Notes: generated by a model not told the origin, from the letters alone. A DNA stretch of 64,000 bases from Echria macrotheca (GCA_030411725.1 MU839832.1:1612001-1676000), one strand, 5' to 3'. Positions 21,886-34,280 are shown, counted from the stretch's first letter. Numbers and translations: made by a program.

Positions 21886-22902
21886 CCCACCACGGATTGC
21901 CTTGAATGAAACGTCGGCTCTTTGGCCCTGGGTCTGGGGCGCGTTATATAAAAATTCTTCCAGAATCCGGGTATTCGAGCATGTGCTCTTGGCATCAACA
22001 AGTCACGCCTCAGGAACCGAAATCCAATATTAGTTACCGCCAATATCACAGACACATGGTCGGTCACTGTCTTGCACTGAAGTTAACCAGGAGCCCGCAG
22101 TGAATAACTCCATGAGGGTAAGACCACATTCCACCTCGCTTTTGCCCCATGAACCGGAGCAAGCTAATGAGTTTATGCATCGATCGGCTCGACCGGCAAC
22201 GACTGTCACCATTCGGGACATTTTCCGGAGAAATGTGAAATGGCGACGGGAGCGGAGCCTCAAAACCTGGAGAACCTGGAATGGGTGAACGGGCCGTTAC
22301 GCCAACCCCGTGGTCTCGGCAATGCCACCCAGGATCATGGGTTGTCGTCCTATCATCCGGCCAGTGACGTCGGAACAATGCTCTCCCCAAGTAGGTTTCT
22401 CGACCTTGAAACGGCAGAAATTTCGGCACTTCGGAGGTTGAGGGTCAACGGTTGTTAGACCGATTCTGTATCGTCACGTTAGACGCCGTGCTCAAAAAGG
22501 CAATTGCTGGCCGTGATCCTGGAAAGGTTGTCACGAGCGCCGGTTTCAGTCTAGCGTTCCCCACAGCTAAGCTCACACGCTGTGAGGGGGGAGATTTGGC
22601 CAAGGCTGAAGAGCTTGATGCGTCCAGCGGTAGTTGTTAATGAGAGTCTCCACCAAGACAGTCATTGGAGCGGGTAAAATCCTGTGCTATTATCCGGTTG
22701 CAGTCGAGACTCAATGCAACCCGTACTTCTGTTTACACCAAAACTCCGGCTTGACTTCAACCCCAACACGCTCTGGCAAGGATTCTCACGTGGTATTTCC
22801 ACGGAACGGTCTCCGAGTGTTCGATGGGGCACGTCGGCCCAGAGCACTTGGCAATGGACAAGCCCTCGTGTGATGTAAGTAAACCTGGGGCTGTGTTCAA
22901 GA

Positions 22903-22909
22903 TATATAA
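22903..22909 (+). promoter_or_regulatory. TATA box of feruloyl esterase 1
   Basis: TATATAA lies 82 bp before the ATG at 22985. Confidence 0.5.
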
Positions 22910-22984
22910 CCACTGGCTCTGCTGCTTGTCTTGACATCTTGGACTGGCTACCTAGCAAGCTCGTCCATCACAAGCCAGGCCAAA

Positions 22985-24061
22985 ATGCAGCTGCCCTCCT
23001 TTGTGCTCCTCGCCCTCTCGTGCGTCACGCCCGTCCTGGGAGCCCGGTCCCCAGGATGTGGCAAGACGCCGACAATCCGAAATGGGCAGTACACCATGAC
23101 GGTTAACGGCAAGCAGAGACAATACATCGTCCGCCTCCCTGACAACTACAATTCCAACACGGCGTATCGTCTGGTCTTCACCTTCCACGCTCTGGGTGGC
23201 AATGCACAACAGATTGCCAATGGCGATGGAGGCACTCTCGCCTGGTACGGTCTTCCCCCCCTGATGACCGGCAACAACAGCGCCATCTTCGTGTCTCCCA
23301 ACGGTCTCAACCAGGGCTGGGCCAACACCGGAGGCGAGGACCTCCAGTTTGTCGACAACATGGTGCGCACCATCGAGAATGATCTCTGCGTTGAGCAGTC
23401 GCTCCGTTTCGCCACGGGCTTCAGCTACGGCGGAGCCATGTCGTACTCGTGGGCTTGCTCCCGGCCCAACGATGTGCGGGCCGTCGCCATCATCTCCAGC
23501 GCCGTCCTCAGCGGCTGTGACGGCGGTACCCAGCCCGTGGCCTACTATCACCAGCACGGCACCCGGGATTCTGTCCTGAGCATCAGCATGGGTCGCCAGA
23601 TGCGGGACCGCTTCATCGCCAACAACAAATGCACCCCCCTCAACCCCGAGCCGCAGCCGAACGGAGGCCGGTCCGTCAAGACCAAGTACAGCGGCTGCCT
23701 TCCGGACAAGCCTGCCACCTGGGTCATCCACGACGGCGACCACAACCCCTCGCAGACCGACCAGGGCAGCAACACGCCGTTTGCTCCCGGCAACACCTGG
23801 GAGTTCTGGTCGCAGTTCCAGGCCAAGGACAGCTCCGGCAACCCCACCAACCCCGACGGCCCGTCTACCACTCAGCCTCCGCCGACCACGCTCATCACCA
23901 CCCAGCCTCCGCAGCAGACGACGACTGTCCCCCAGCAACCCAATGAGCCCACGTCGCCGAGGTGGGGCCAGTGCGGTGGCAATGGTTGGACCGGCCCCAA
24001 GGCTTGCGAGTCTGGCACGACTTGCACTAAGCTCAATGACTGGTACTACCAGTGCCTTTGA
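22985..24061 (+). CDS. Feruloyl esterase (CE1) with C-terminal CBM1
   Basis: A single exon of 358 residues; the ATG at 22985 places a clear signal peptide (ends VLGARS) at the N terminus, while upstream in-frame codons would bury it. The catalytic domain belongs to the PHB-depolymerase-like CE1 esterases: nucleophile Ser147 in GFSYGG, an Asp in HGTRDSV and a His in VIHDGDHN, with paired cysteines (CGK, LCVE, WACS, SGC). A Pro/Thr/Gln-rich linker follows (about 285-322). Residues 325-358 form a fungal cellulose-binding module (WGQCGGNGW, with Cys pairs and WYYQCL). The enzyme releases ferulic acid from arabinoxylan and pectin while bound to cellulose. It lies alone in a repeat-rich stretch. 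A paralogue without CBM1 lies at 44023. Confidence 0.93.
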   Translation: MQLPSFVLLALSCVTPVLGARSPGCGKTPTIRNGQYTMTVNGKQRQYIVRLPDNYNSNTAYRLVFTFHALGGNAQQIANGDGGTLAWYGLPPLMTGNNSAIFVSPNGLNQGWANTGGEDLQFVDNMVRTIENDLCVEQSLRFATGFSYGGAMSYSWACSRPNDVRAVAIISSAVLSGCDGGTQPVAYYHQHGTRDSVLSISMGRQMRDRFIANNKCTPLNPEPQPNGGRSVKTKYSGCLPDKPATWVIHDGDHNPSQTDQGSNTPFAPGNTWEFWSQFQAKDSSGNPTNPDGPSTTQPPPTTLITTQPPQQTTTVPQQPNEPTSPRWGQCGGNGWTGPKACESGTTCTKLNDWYYQCL

Positions 24062-24939
24062 TTGACAGTAGGGGGAAGAAGGAAATTCCTGTACATAGGT
24101 TATTCTGAGCTGAAGTTTTCATCTTCACCAGCCCATTTTGATGAAATAGTATTAAGGTGATGTTAATTACGCGTACCAACTATATAGAAGAGGGACCGCC
24201 TACCCCTTAGGGGTGGAAGCCTTCGGCTTCCTACGGTTTAAGACAAATAATAATTACGCGTACCGTGACCAAGATGTCATCTTTGGTCCCCATCGTGACT
24301 GTCTAAGTAAATAGGTTAGGTACCTAGGTACTTGTCCAAAAAGCCCACCATCGTCAGCTCCGCGCCAGACACCGGAGATACCATATCACCCGTCAATCTA
24401 TTTTATTAGCTAGAGCTTCGCCCCTTGCATGTACTCCAGTAAAGTACTCAAAAATCTCGTAGACCTTAACCGTAGGTATTGTACGGAGTAGTAGGCTGTT
24501 TGTGGCTGGCTGGTCTTCCTGGTTTGGGCTTGCCTGGTATGCTCGGATATCCGAGCACCATCTCCGCAACGACAACGAAGTCATCCACTCTCTCTGGATG
24601 AGAACGACACATTTGGTCAGCCCCAAGTTCGAAAACTCGATTCGTCTGCCGAGAGGCTTTAAGATAGAACTTTGCAGGATACCTACTTATCAGCGGCTAC
24701 AGGACTCAAGTAACAATGTTGGATGGAATGGCTGCAGAAAAGAATGCAGGCAGGCAAAGCATCGAACCTCCTTGAGCCCCTCCCTGCCATCTAGATCTAC
24801 CTATCTTGCAGCCATTTGCAGAGACATGTTATTCTCCCGTCATGTCTCTGAGAATCGCCTTAAAGATAGGTAGGCACATCTGATAGGAGTCACCCCCCTT
24901 TTGCTCCCCTCTTTGCACAACGTTTTACCCCAACTACCT
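24062..24939. other. Intergenic, feruloyl esterase 3' side
   Basis: Contains a small 14-bp direct-repeat element (24164-24264) and a cctaggtac motif (24318-24331). No gene recognised. Confidence 0.45.
24164..24264. repeat. Short insert flanked by 14-bp direct repeats, with hairpin
   Basis: taattacgcgtacc occurs exactly at 24164-24177 and 24251-24264. The 73 bp between them contain a perfect hairpin ggaagcc-ttc-ggcttcc (24216-24232). The arrangement resembles a small mobile insert with a target duplication, or a recombination product. Confidence 0.5.
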
Positions 24940-25240
24940 TCCAATATACTATTGACATTATTTTTTAAAACGGTATATATATTTGCCCAAGGCCTATTTA
25001 CTATATATAAGGGGCTTTAAATATATAAAGGTAGAGAAAAGTAAAGATTTAAGGTCGTTACCTTTGTTTGCTATACCCCTAAATACGCGTTAGGTTAAGA
25101 CCTTTTATATCTTATATCCGGTAAATAAAGGTTTAAGAACGCCATTAATAGATTGTAAAGCCCTTATTAATGGCACTCTGGCTATTGCTAATGCGCTGAA
25201 ACGTATGTACCTATTTGAGGATGTAGGCGAAAATTTTATC
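24940..25240. repeat. Short AT-rich, RIP-like stretch
   Basis: About 300 bp rich in tatata and aaatatataaagg steps with no open frame, like the main island. Probably a mutated transposon remnant. Confidence 0.5.
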
Positions 25241-25241
25241 T

Positions 25242-25577
25242 TTAAGGGGATGCGTGCGGATCAAAAGGGGTGGGAAATTCAGGTATAGGGATACCTGTAA
25301 AAACGTTCACCAGCCGGTGGGGGGGTGCGTGGATGTTGGACCGCCAGGCAGTGGTATTGAAATTTGCCGTGCGTTGATTCATGGCTTGATTTCTGATTTG
25401 GTTCGAAAACGTGTTGATTCGGTTGAGCATTTCGCGGTGAGCATTTCGCATAGCGTTGAATTCTTGATGGTTTTGCTGCTGCATTCCGTCCACTTGACGC
25501 TGGATGTTTTGTAGCGCCGTGAGAATTCGCCCATGGAAATGGGCAAATTGCGCCACTTCTTGTTCCGCTCCATCCAT
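25242..25577 (-). CDS. Small coiled-coil protein, fungal expanded family (possible remnant)
   Basis: 111 codons on the minus strand. The first 80 residues are Gln/Asn-rich heptad-like helix (NIQRQVDGMQQQNHQEF), and the end contains LVNVFTGIPIPEFPTPFD. I recall a closely similar L-x-N-V-x-T-G-x-x-I-P-x-F-P ending from a large family of fungal coiled-coil hypothetical proteins. It directly borders an AT-rich stretch, so its 3' flank may be decayed transposon DNA. No function is known to me. The family memory is not verified. Confidence 0.4.
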   Translation of the reverse strand: MDGAEQEVAQFAHFHGRILTALQNIQRQVDGMQQQNHQEFNAMRNAHREMLNRINTFSNQIRNQAMNQRTANFNTTAWRSNIHAPPHRLVNVFTGIPIPEFPTPFDPHASP

Positions 25578-26550
25578 GTTGGAAGGGTTGGGTATGTTGT
25601 GGGTTGGGCTGTGGGTGGGTTGGGTTGTGGGGGTGCACCCCTATCAGACGCCAAGATATACCTAGCCACAGAACCAATTTAGATGTTGTTTGTTGGCGAA
25701 GCCCAAGCCTCTTGAGATGGAAAGACTAGTTATGATAAAATGCAGTTCTATTCCCGGGATGGTGATTGATGAGCATTAGGAGTAACAGCCTTAGATTCAG
25801 CACCGTTGGTGTTCTCTCGTGGTCTTTGCGAACATCGTCTTGGTGAATTGCATGGAGCCCTACGGGTCACAAACTTCCTTAGGTTTGTTGGTACCGTAAA
25901 GAAGAATCATGACGCGGAAGCTAGGTATCCTGCAAACCCCAGAAGCAACGCAAAACAAAAGAAAGAAAAAAGAAAAAAAAAAAAGAAAGAAAAAAAAAAC
26001 ATCTCGCTGCCTGACGCAGAGCCCAGCTGTTGCGCGGTGGCACAGCTGTTTCTTAGAACTTGATCGGTTCATTAAGCCAGTATTAGATAGTCGGCTCGTT
26101 GGCTTCACGAAGGCCATGGGGGTACATACACAGAGAACAGGGCCAAACGGCTGGGAGATAGAATTCCAGATTGAAACGCGGTGAGTCAGGGCGGGCCGGA
26201 TGGGGTGGTCCAGTAGAAATGAGCCTTCCGTTTGGAGAAAACGTCAAACAGGAAAGAGCAAAAGGCAAAAGGACCGAAACGACGGGTCCTTCCGTCCCCG
26301 CGCGAGCAACCCGATATGCAGTTGGCTGCGCTTCAGCAAACATGCCGATAGGCAGTTGGTAGCAAGAAAGATCAACACGTGACGGATGGCTGAATTTATT
26401 AGGCTTTAGCGACGAGGAGAGCGCCGTGGTAACTGCATCCTCGTTGCCTCTTGGCGGGAAACACACAGCGCTCGCAAATTCCTCCCCCTATTTTTATTCT
26501 GGACCGCTTGTTTTCCATCAAAAGATTTCGACATTTTTTCCACGATCACG
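25578..26550. other. Intergenic upstream of the ABC transporter
   Basis: Contains a purine-only A/G tract around 25951-26000. No ORF of protein quality is seen. The last few hundred bases are presumably the transporter promoter. Confidence 0.45.
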
Positions 26551-29500
26551 ATGATCTTGGACGACGTTGGCACTCAAATCGACCCGCTCATGGTGGGCAT
26601 GGCGGTCCTGATTGCATTCCAAGTCCACGCCATCGTCACGGGTCACACCCGGTCCGGTGCCGGTGATCCAAGTCCCGGCCACAACGCTTCCCTAGAAGGA
26701 GCTCCGATCGACAAGTCTTGGAATATCTTCACCAAACATCGGTCCTTTGCCTTATTGATCGGGCCCGCTGTCGGGATTTTTGTCGCTCTCACGGGGATTC
26801 GGCAACCATTCCCAACTCGACCGTACCTGCTGAGTGCCTGGGTGGGGAATATGTCCATATCCGTTAGGCATGGCTTGACAGTTCTCTGACAACATCAAAC
26901 AGGTCCTGGTAGCATTTCAAGCGGCTGCAGTTCTGGTGGAGAAACTCCCTCGAAAACGCCTTCACCTCGCGCTGACCGGCGCGGTCTTGAGCTTCATTAT
27001 CCCTCTGCTGACGGTATTCGTTCAAGAAGAACGGTCGAATCATGTTACCGCCGGAACGTTTCAATTTGTTTCCTTTATCTCAGCCGTTTTTACGCTTGGC
27101 GGATTTCTAGGTATTCCCCGGCAGCCAGACAAGTTCCTCGGGGGCAGACTCATCGACCGCCAGTCCAGCAGCTCGATACTGGAGCTGGCCACTTTCTCCT
27201 GGTCCATGACCACATTTGAGTCTTCGAAAATTGCACAGCTGGACGTGAAAGGCTTACCCGTTCTCCCATTTATGACAAGGACCAGGCAGTTGGCAGCACG
27301 ACACACGGAACATGACAGCTTTGGCCCGGCCGGATTGAAGACTGCGCTCGCCAAGGAATATTCTCGTGCGTTGGCAATCCAGTGGACTCTCACAATCCTG
27401 AAGTCACTAGCCGGCCTAGTCCCTCGGTTGGTGGTATTCCGTCTGTTGGCTCATCTCTCTGGCTCACCCGAAATCGGCGATATCAAGTTGCTATGGCTTG
27501 CCGTTGCCCTTGGGCTCTCAAAGGCTGCGGAGCTTTGGATCGACTCCTGGCTGCAATGGATCACGGCAAGCCAATTACAAATTCCCATCCAAGCGACTCT
27601 GGGCTCGTTGGTGTATACGAAGGCCCTTCGTCTCTCAAATGTTGCTAGCGGAACAACCAAGGGCTCAGTCAAGACCTCGGAGATACCCTTGATAACGCAT
27701 ATGCGCTCAGACAGGTATGTCCTGGGTTTGCATACTCTCCTTCGATCAACCACTAACTCAACGGCAGCGCAAGGGCGTGTACGGCATATACCGATACCAA
27801 TCGCATTCCCATGACGGTAATCCAGCTGGCGTCCACAACAGTTTTGCTAGGCAATTTGATCGGATGGAAGAGTCTGTTGCTCGGCCTACTCGCCTCGGCC
27901 TTCGTCATGCCCCTGACAACTAGTTTTTCCAACAAGTATGTCCAGCTATACTCGGAGATGATGAAATCACAAGGCCAAAGATCGAGCTTGCTCACGAAAG
28001 CTCTCCATACATTTCGGCAGCTGAAGCTGTCTGCCGCCGAAGACGTATGGGAGGCTAAGATGATGGATTGTCGGAAGCGAGAGCTCGATCAAACCTTCAG
28101 GTCCGCCATTTGGATGTCTGGGCTAGTTGTTGCCGCCAATATCCCCCCCGTGGTTCTTTCCGGCGTGGCGCTATTCCATTTCACATCCCAGGGCAAGCCG
28201 CTGAGCGCCGCCGTCGCTTTCACATGCATCGACCTCTTTGGCAGTTTGCACTCCGACATATCCATCCTCCCCATCACAATTACAAACATAAGGGGTGCAT
28301 GGACGAGTCTCGAGCGCCTGCAGACCTTCCTTTCCCAGCCGGAAGCCACAAAAGCCGAAACGGTCTTGGCCGAGTCGGTTGGATTTCGTCAAGCAACAGT
28401 TTGTTGGCCAGGGGGTGCGGAAAAAGACCTGTCCTTTGCAGTCAAAGACCTGTCCTTTGCAGTGAAAGATCTGTCGGTCCGCTTTACAGCCGGTGAATTG
28501 AGTCTCATATTGGGAGACTCCGGCTCTGGCAAGAGCCTGGTTCTCTCAGCGCTGGCAGGCGAGGCCAGGGTTGTATCCGGGACCATTGAAAGCCCGCAAA
28601 AGAGCAGTGACCCGGATCCAGATATAGGAGACAACTGGGTCGTCCCATATCGGGTAGCACTTGTCTCGCAGTCGCCTTGGATCGACAACGCAACTATCCG
28701 AGAAAACATCCTGTTTGGGCTGCCTTTCGACCGGAGAAGATACGAAAGTGCTCTGCACAGTTGCGCCTTGGAGCAAGACCTTGGAACGTTGAAGGACGGT
28801 GACATGACTGTGGTTGGTCCAAAAGGGGTCACTCTGAGCGGCGGTCAGAGATGGCGCGTGGCATTGGCTCGCGCCTTGTATTCACGCGCCGGCGTCATCC
28901 TCATGGACGACATTCTCAGTGCCGTGGATGCGAGAGTACGCGAGTGGCTCGTGACCGAGGCACTATGCGGGCCACTCGCAACCGGTCGAACCCGCGTCCT
29001 GGCTACGCATCACGCAGCACAATGTGAGGCGAGGGCGGCGTGTATCGTACGTCTCTGTGACGGCAACGTTCAGGAAACACGCTACCTGTCACCTTCGTCC
29101 CCGACTTATGCCAAGGGTGAGGGAGATTATGTCGTGGACGGCATGAAGGTCCCTGACATGTCTACGCCGGAGCGACAGCCCGCAACAAGCACCAAAGACA
29201 TCAAATCCAGCTTACCGCAAGAGAAGCCAAGGCCGGAGTCAGCATACATGATGTATTTTCACGCCACCGGAGGTCCCCGAACCTGGGTGCTTGTCGTTGT
29301 TACAGCCGTTCTTCATCAGTCTTTAAATTTCGCCAGATCATGGTGGCTCAAGAAATGGACAGCACAACAGGAGTCTTCGACTAGCGCCAATGGAGGCACA
29401 GTTGCATACTATGGGTTGATATACATCGTGATCTACTTCCTCGGGTCATTTGGCATTGCGGCCGGAAGCGCTGTATGGTATGTCCTCGGCAGGATTGCTT

Positions 29501-31075
29501 CGGAAGATCTTTTCCAGAAGATGACTCGTTCATTGTTCGCTGCCCCCCTCTGGTGGGTTGAGGGGACGTCCCACGGTGAGATCAACACTCGGTTTACTTC
29601 CGACATGAATTTGGTTGACAACCGGCTACCGCACGACCTTGGCTATATGATTACGTGTATCTGCCAGGTAGCTTCTATCCTCTTGACTAGGTACGTGGCG
29701 AGACTCTGATGACACAGTACGGCGGCCTCTTACACTGGCTGAGGCTAACACGGTGCTCCTTACCTGAAGTTTCTCCGTCTCTGCATATGGAAGTTTAATC
29801 TCCGCAACAATCGTCTACGCCTATTTCACCATCGGGGCGCGTCTCGTATCTGTCACGTTGAAGCTCAAGGACCTCAGCTCGAAGGTGACTTCGTCTCTCT
29901 ATCAGCACCTGAGTTCCTTGCAAACACCCGATGCGCTTCTTACCATCCGTGCCTACGGCGTCTCGACATACTTCACAGACCGCATGTTTGAGCTTATCGA
30001 CGACATGTCTTCGGCTACTTGGCACCACGCACTGTGCCGAATCATGATGGAGTTCCAGCTGAACATGCTCGGCGCCCTATTTCTCACGGCCATCGCCGTC
30101 AGCGCCATCCTGACGGGTGCCGATGCGGGAACCACCGGCATTGCACTCGCTTTTGCCATGGACTTCGCCAAGGCCATGTCGACCGTTCTACAGAAACATG
30201 TGGTTGTCGAATCAGGCCTCAACAGCGCCGAGAGAGTCGCCCAATACGGCCGCGACATGCCCGCAGAGTTGGCGTCCGGGGCTGACCCGCCAGACGCATG
30301 GCCTTCGGGGGCGAAAATCGACGTACGCAACTTGGTTATGGGCTACCGTGAGGAGCTGCCGCCCGCACTCGACGGCATCACCTTCTCGGTCAGCCCGGGT
30401 GAGCGTGTGGGTGTGGTGGGACGCACCGGGGCCGGGAAATCGTCCCTTACACTGGCCTTGACGGGGCTGATTCAACACCGTCACGGCGAGATTCTCGTAG
30501 ACGGTGTGAACATCTTCACGCTCAGTCCCCGTGTATTCCGCAACCGGTTCTTCATCATCCCCCAAGACCCGTATATCGCTGCTGGTTCTATTCGGGAAAT
30601 ACTCGACCCCGATGCTCTCCAAAAAGATCATGTTCTCGAAACTGCACTGTCAAGGGTCCGTTTCTCGCTCTTGGACGCAGCTACCGGAAAGACGGACCTG
30701 TCATTTCGTGTGGAAGAGGGGGGGACCAATATCTCCCAGGGACAACGTCAACTGCTCTGTCTCGCGAGAGCTATATTGTCCGACCGAAAACTCATCATCA
30801 TGGACGAGGCGACCAGCGCGGTGGATGCCGATACCGATGCTGCTATCCAGGTCGCGCTGCGGGAGGAACTGCCGCGGTCTACCATGATCGTGGTAGCCCA
30901 CCGCCTAGCCACGGTTGCGGGGCTCGACAAGGTCATGGTTCTCGAAGACGGTGCTCTGGTCGAGTTTGGCAGGTCGGCTGATCTTTATCACCAAAAGGGG
31001 CCGTTCTGGAAGCTCGTCAACAGCAGTCCGGACAGAGACCAACTGCTGCGTGCTATGGGGTGTGAGCGTCTTTGA
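26551..31075 (+). CDS. ABCC-type (MRP-like) full-size ABC transporter
   Basis: Four exons, 26551-26841, 26903-27714, 27768-29690 and 29770-31075, encode 1443 residues, the usual length for fungal ABCC pumps with an N-terminal TMD0. The order is TMD0, TMD1, NBD1, TMD2, NBD2. NBD1 has Walker A GDSGSGKS (617-624), signature LSGGQ (724-728) and Walker B ending MDD, where Asp749 replaces the catalytic Glu, as is normal for ABCC NBD1. NBD2 has GRTGAGKS (1226-1233), an ISQGQ signature and MDEATSAVD with an intact Glu. A 7-residue block KDLSFAV is duplicated at 587-600 just before KDLSVRF. The first intron donor (GTGGGG) is weak, so the exon 1 end is the least certain point. Probable role: ATP-driven export of conjugates or toxic metabolites at the plasma membrane or vacuole. 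Confidence 0.92.
28423..28464 (+). repeat. 21-bp tandem duplication inside NBD1
   Basis: Two near-identical 21-bp units (28423-28443 and 28444-28464, one base different) followed by a third, diverged half unit. In-frame; each unit adds seven residues. Confidence 0.85.
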
Positions 31076-31309
31076 TCCGACGGCGGTCTGATTCTTTGTT
31101 CACTTCCAGTGACGTCCATATAGTTTACGATTCAAGCAGTGATATAGTGGGCAATATTACGGCCTTGAACACTTCATCTGTCAACTCAACCAGCAGGAAA
31201 GGACTTACAGTACCAATTGTTCTCCGACAGCACGCCGTCCCCGAGTTAGACATCAACTTGCGAGAACCGCCAGTATTTAATCCGGTCTCCGTCCAACCAG
31301 CTGATGTGA

Positions 31310-33530
31310 TCACTCCACCTCCCGCCCAATAAGCCACCGACGAAACGGCCCAGCATCCGGATCCCTCCCCAGAAACTCGAACAAAATCTCCCTCTCCGGC
31401 CTCGAACCGCCCCTTTCCAACAGCCCATACCTCAACCGCCTCGCAGCCTCTTTGTCGTTCACATCCCCACCAAAAACATTCTCAAAAACATCAAAAGCAT
31501 ACATCTCCGACAGCAAATACCCATAGTACCCCGCGTGATAATCCCCATCAATCATATTCGTCCAAGTCGTATACGGATGCACCGTCGCATCCCCATCCCC
31601 CCTTCCTCCTCCCAAATCCCCCGCCGTCGCGACAGGCGCCAAAATCTCCCGATGAAGCCGGCCGTACGTCTCCGACAAGTCCATACCCTCCAGCGCCTCG
31701 CGGGCGGGCGGGTCGTGGATGGCCATGTCCCACATGCTGCGGTGTACTTCCCCCAAATAATACGTCGCCCGGCCGAGGGGGAGCTGGCGGCGGAGGAGGT
31801 GGTCGATGGCTTCGTCGGACAGATGGGGATCAGGGACGGGAGTGTTAGTGCTGTGCTTCTCGCGCCAGTGGTGCAGGTTTCTGTCGGAGAGGGTGGCGTA
31901 GTGGCGTCCGAAGCGTTTGAGCTGCGATGGCGCGCGCAGCCAGTTCTCCAGGAGCTGGCTGGGCATTTCGCCGAAGTCGACTACTGTGCCTGAGGAACCG
32001 TGGAAGCGGGCGTAGGCGGTTTTGGAGACGAGGTTGTGGATGCCGTGGCCGAGCTCGTGGAAGAGCTGGGTGGCGTTGTGATGTGACAGGAGGGTTGGTT
32101 TGTCGTCGGTTGGCTTGCGGAGGGGGCAGAATAAGATGGTCGATGGGTAGTGCCGGGAGCCGTCGGGGCGGGTATATCCCTACTATCATGTTAGTATTTG
32201 AGACTGGATGGTTATCAGGTGAGAACTATACTGCGATGAGACTCCGGCAAGTCGGACCCTGCGGCTTGAAGTCGCCGGTGTAGAGGTCGAGGTACAGGAA
32301 CTCTACAAAGTCGCCCCCTTCGTCTTCGGTGTCCCAGACGCTGAAGAGCTCGACATTCTTGTCCCAGACATTGTAGGGGACCGGGCCGTCCTTGTTCATC
32401 TTGGTAAATACCAGACGAAAAAGACCACCCATGGTCTCCAGCATCACGTCGACGGTATGCTGCAGCTCAAGGTACTCGGCAATGCTGAGTTTTCCAACGG
32501 CCTGCTCTTGCCTGAAAGTGCCGAACGAGATATCCCACGTATAAACGGTCTCATCAGACGCCTCCCCCCTGGACTCCATGTCTTTTTTCTTCTCTTTGCC
32601 CCAGCTTTCCACTTCGCCCTTGATACCCGGCGCCAGTACGTCGCGCATATCCCCGAGAAGTTTGTACACGGTGTCGGGCTCCCCTGCCATCTTGTCCTGG
32701 AGCACCATGGCTGCGTGGCTGCGATAGCCGAGCAGCCGAGCGGCTTCGTCTCGTAAAAGCGTAACCTCCTTGAATATGGGGATGTTATCGTTGCAGCGGT
32801 TGTTGCGCGCAACATACAGCCGACGTCTTGTCTCCTCTTTGGTGGCAGTCGCTGCAACCCATCCAGAGCCGGTGGAAAATGCGAGGAAGAGCTTGCCTTC
32901 GTACTCGCCCGTGCCCTTCTCCATGGCCGCTACGACATGGTCCGGAACGCCGTCCAGTTCCTTGGGGTCGAACCAGATACCCTTGGTTTGCTTGTCGACG
33001 TTGGATATGAACTCGCCCGACAGCGTGGTGATTCGCCGCTGAATCGCGGTGAACCGCTCGCGGAGTGGTCCCTCGGGCAAACCAAGGCCGTTTGCGGCAA
33101 ACTCCTTGTGGATTGATTCGAGGAAATGGCGGCCTTCAGGGCCTGGCTCGGGCGAATTCTTTGAGTCAATGGACCGGCGAACTGCGTCGACAAGGGCGTA
33201 GATGTCGGCGCGCTGGTAAAGCTGCAGCGAGAAATTGTCGAGTACATCCGCTGCTCGTCGTGCGGCTTCGCGGAGAGCTTCATCCAAAGCCGTGGTTCTC
33301 AGGGAGCGGAGCACGCCTGAATCGGCATATCGTGTGTTCTCTGCGTTTGCCAGGGGGGTGATGACAGTCTCAAAAGTTGCGCTATCGAGGGAGACTGTTG
33401 AGACAATGGTCTCAACGACCTTGTTCGTTGCATCTATCAGCGCTTGTGCCTGTGCCGCAATGGCGTCGGGTGTTAGGTTGAAGGAGGGCGGCGACTGAGG
33501 AGGGATGCGCGGAGACGGAGCTTGATCCAT
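31310..33530 (-). CDS. M3 family metallopeptidase (thimet oligopeptidase / saccharolysin type)
   Basis: Two exons on the minus strand, 33530-32232 and 32179-31310, with a 52-nt intron (TACTAACA branch site) encode 722 residues. The zinc motif HELGH is at 474-478, followed by the third ligand Glu504 in FGEMPSQLLENW, the M3 family hallmark. The N-terminal helical domain and the tail TTWTNMIDGDYHAGYYGYLLSEMYA match the family. It cleaves short peptides in cytosol or mitochondria. I start at the ATG at 33530; the frame is open for eight further codons without another ATG, and no strong mitochondrial presequence is seen. The intron lies about 40 codons before the active site. Confidence 0.93.
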
Positions 33531-34280
33531 TTCGTTGGTCCCGGTGTAAAGCAACCGCGTAGGCCAGATGCAATGGGACTGGTATGGATAACCTTCAAAT
33601 GCCAGCTAACGAAAACAATGTTGGGACAGGACAATGACTGATCTTTTTGACAGCTTCTTGACATCCCATATGTATCTAGGTACCTACACATCATGCAGCT
33701 GCGCAATGCGGGGAAGCTATACTGGAGACATATGCACCTGAGGACGGCTGCCTGGGCAAACAAGCGAAAAACAGCTTCTGAAATATCCGGCATATCCTCC
33801 TTCCGCGCGGCTGGAAAAATGTGAGTCCACCCAACAGAATCCCATCACGGTGGGATTGTTGGTTGCTCTGCAGGGCGAGGATGCTCAAACAGGTAGGAGG
33901 TACCTACTGTTTCAGGTCTTGAACGGTATAGGCAGAACGAAGCGTGCCCACATCACAAGACCAAGGCCGCAGTATCTCGGGTATCTTGGGGGCGGTTAGG
34001 AGATTTCTCCTATGGATGGATATTCATGACCTTCAGCCATTAATATCTCATCAATTTGCTTCCGGCCTCAACTTGCTATATACGAAAGAAAAGACACAAC
34101 ATTAAAAGACGCATCCCTAAAAGGACATACCATGCAGCACATAGAACGAGGTCGATAGCAACCTTTGTAACCCTCGTGCAAGGGTCTTCGGAACTTGCCG
34201 AAGCCCGCGGTGAGCCGTTTTTCGACGGGAGTCACTGGACCTTGCTGATGCAGATCCTTCAACAACAAAATAACACCAAA
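33531..34280. other. Divergent region, M3 peptidase / Zn2Cys6 regulator
   Basis: Holds both promoters and two copies of the taggtacctac motif (33674 and 33892). An in-frame ATG at 34248 could extend the regulator by 11 residues. Confidence 0.45.

Larger units (their letters stand above)
21237..22984. other. Gene-poor region between RIP island and feruloyl esterase
   Basis: Apart from the two 133-bp repeats, no frame looks coding. The 140-codon frame at 21645-22067 runs through a repeat copy and is Pro/Arg-rich. The end carries the esterase promoter. Confidence 0.5.

Noticed and set aside
21645..22067. 140-codon minus-strand frame
   Set aside because: Runs through the second 133-bp repeat copy and has no protein features.
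34056..34280. Longer N terminus for the Zn2Cys6 regulator
   Set aside because: The frame is open upstream but has no ATG before 34248, and the added residues show no conserved feature.
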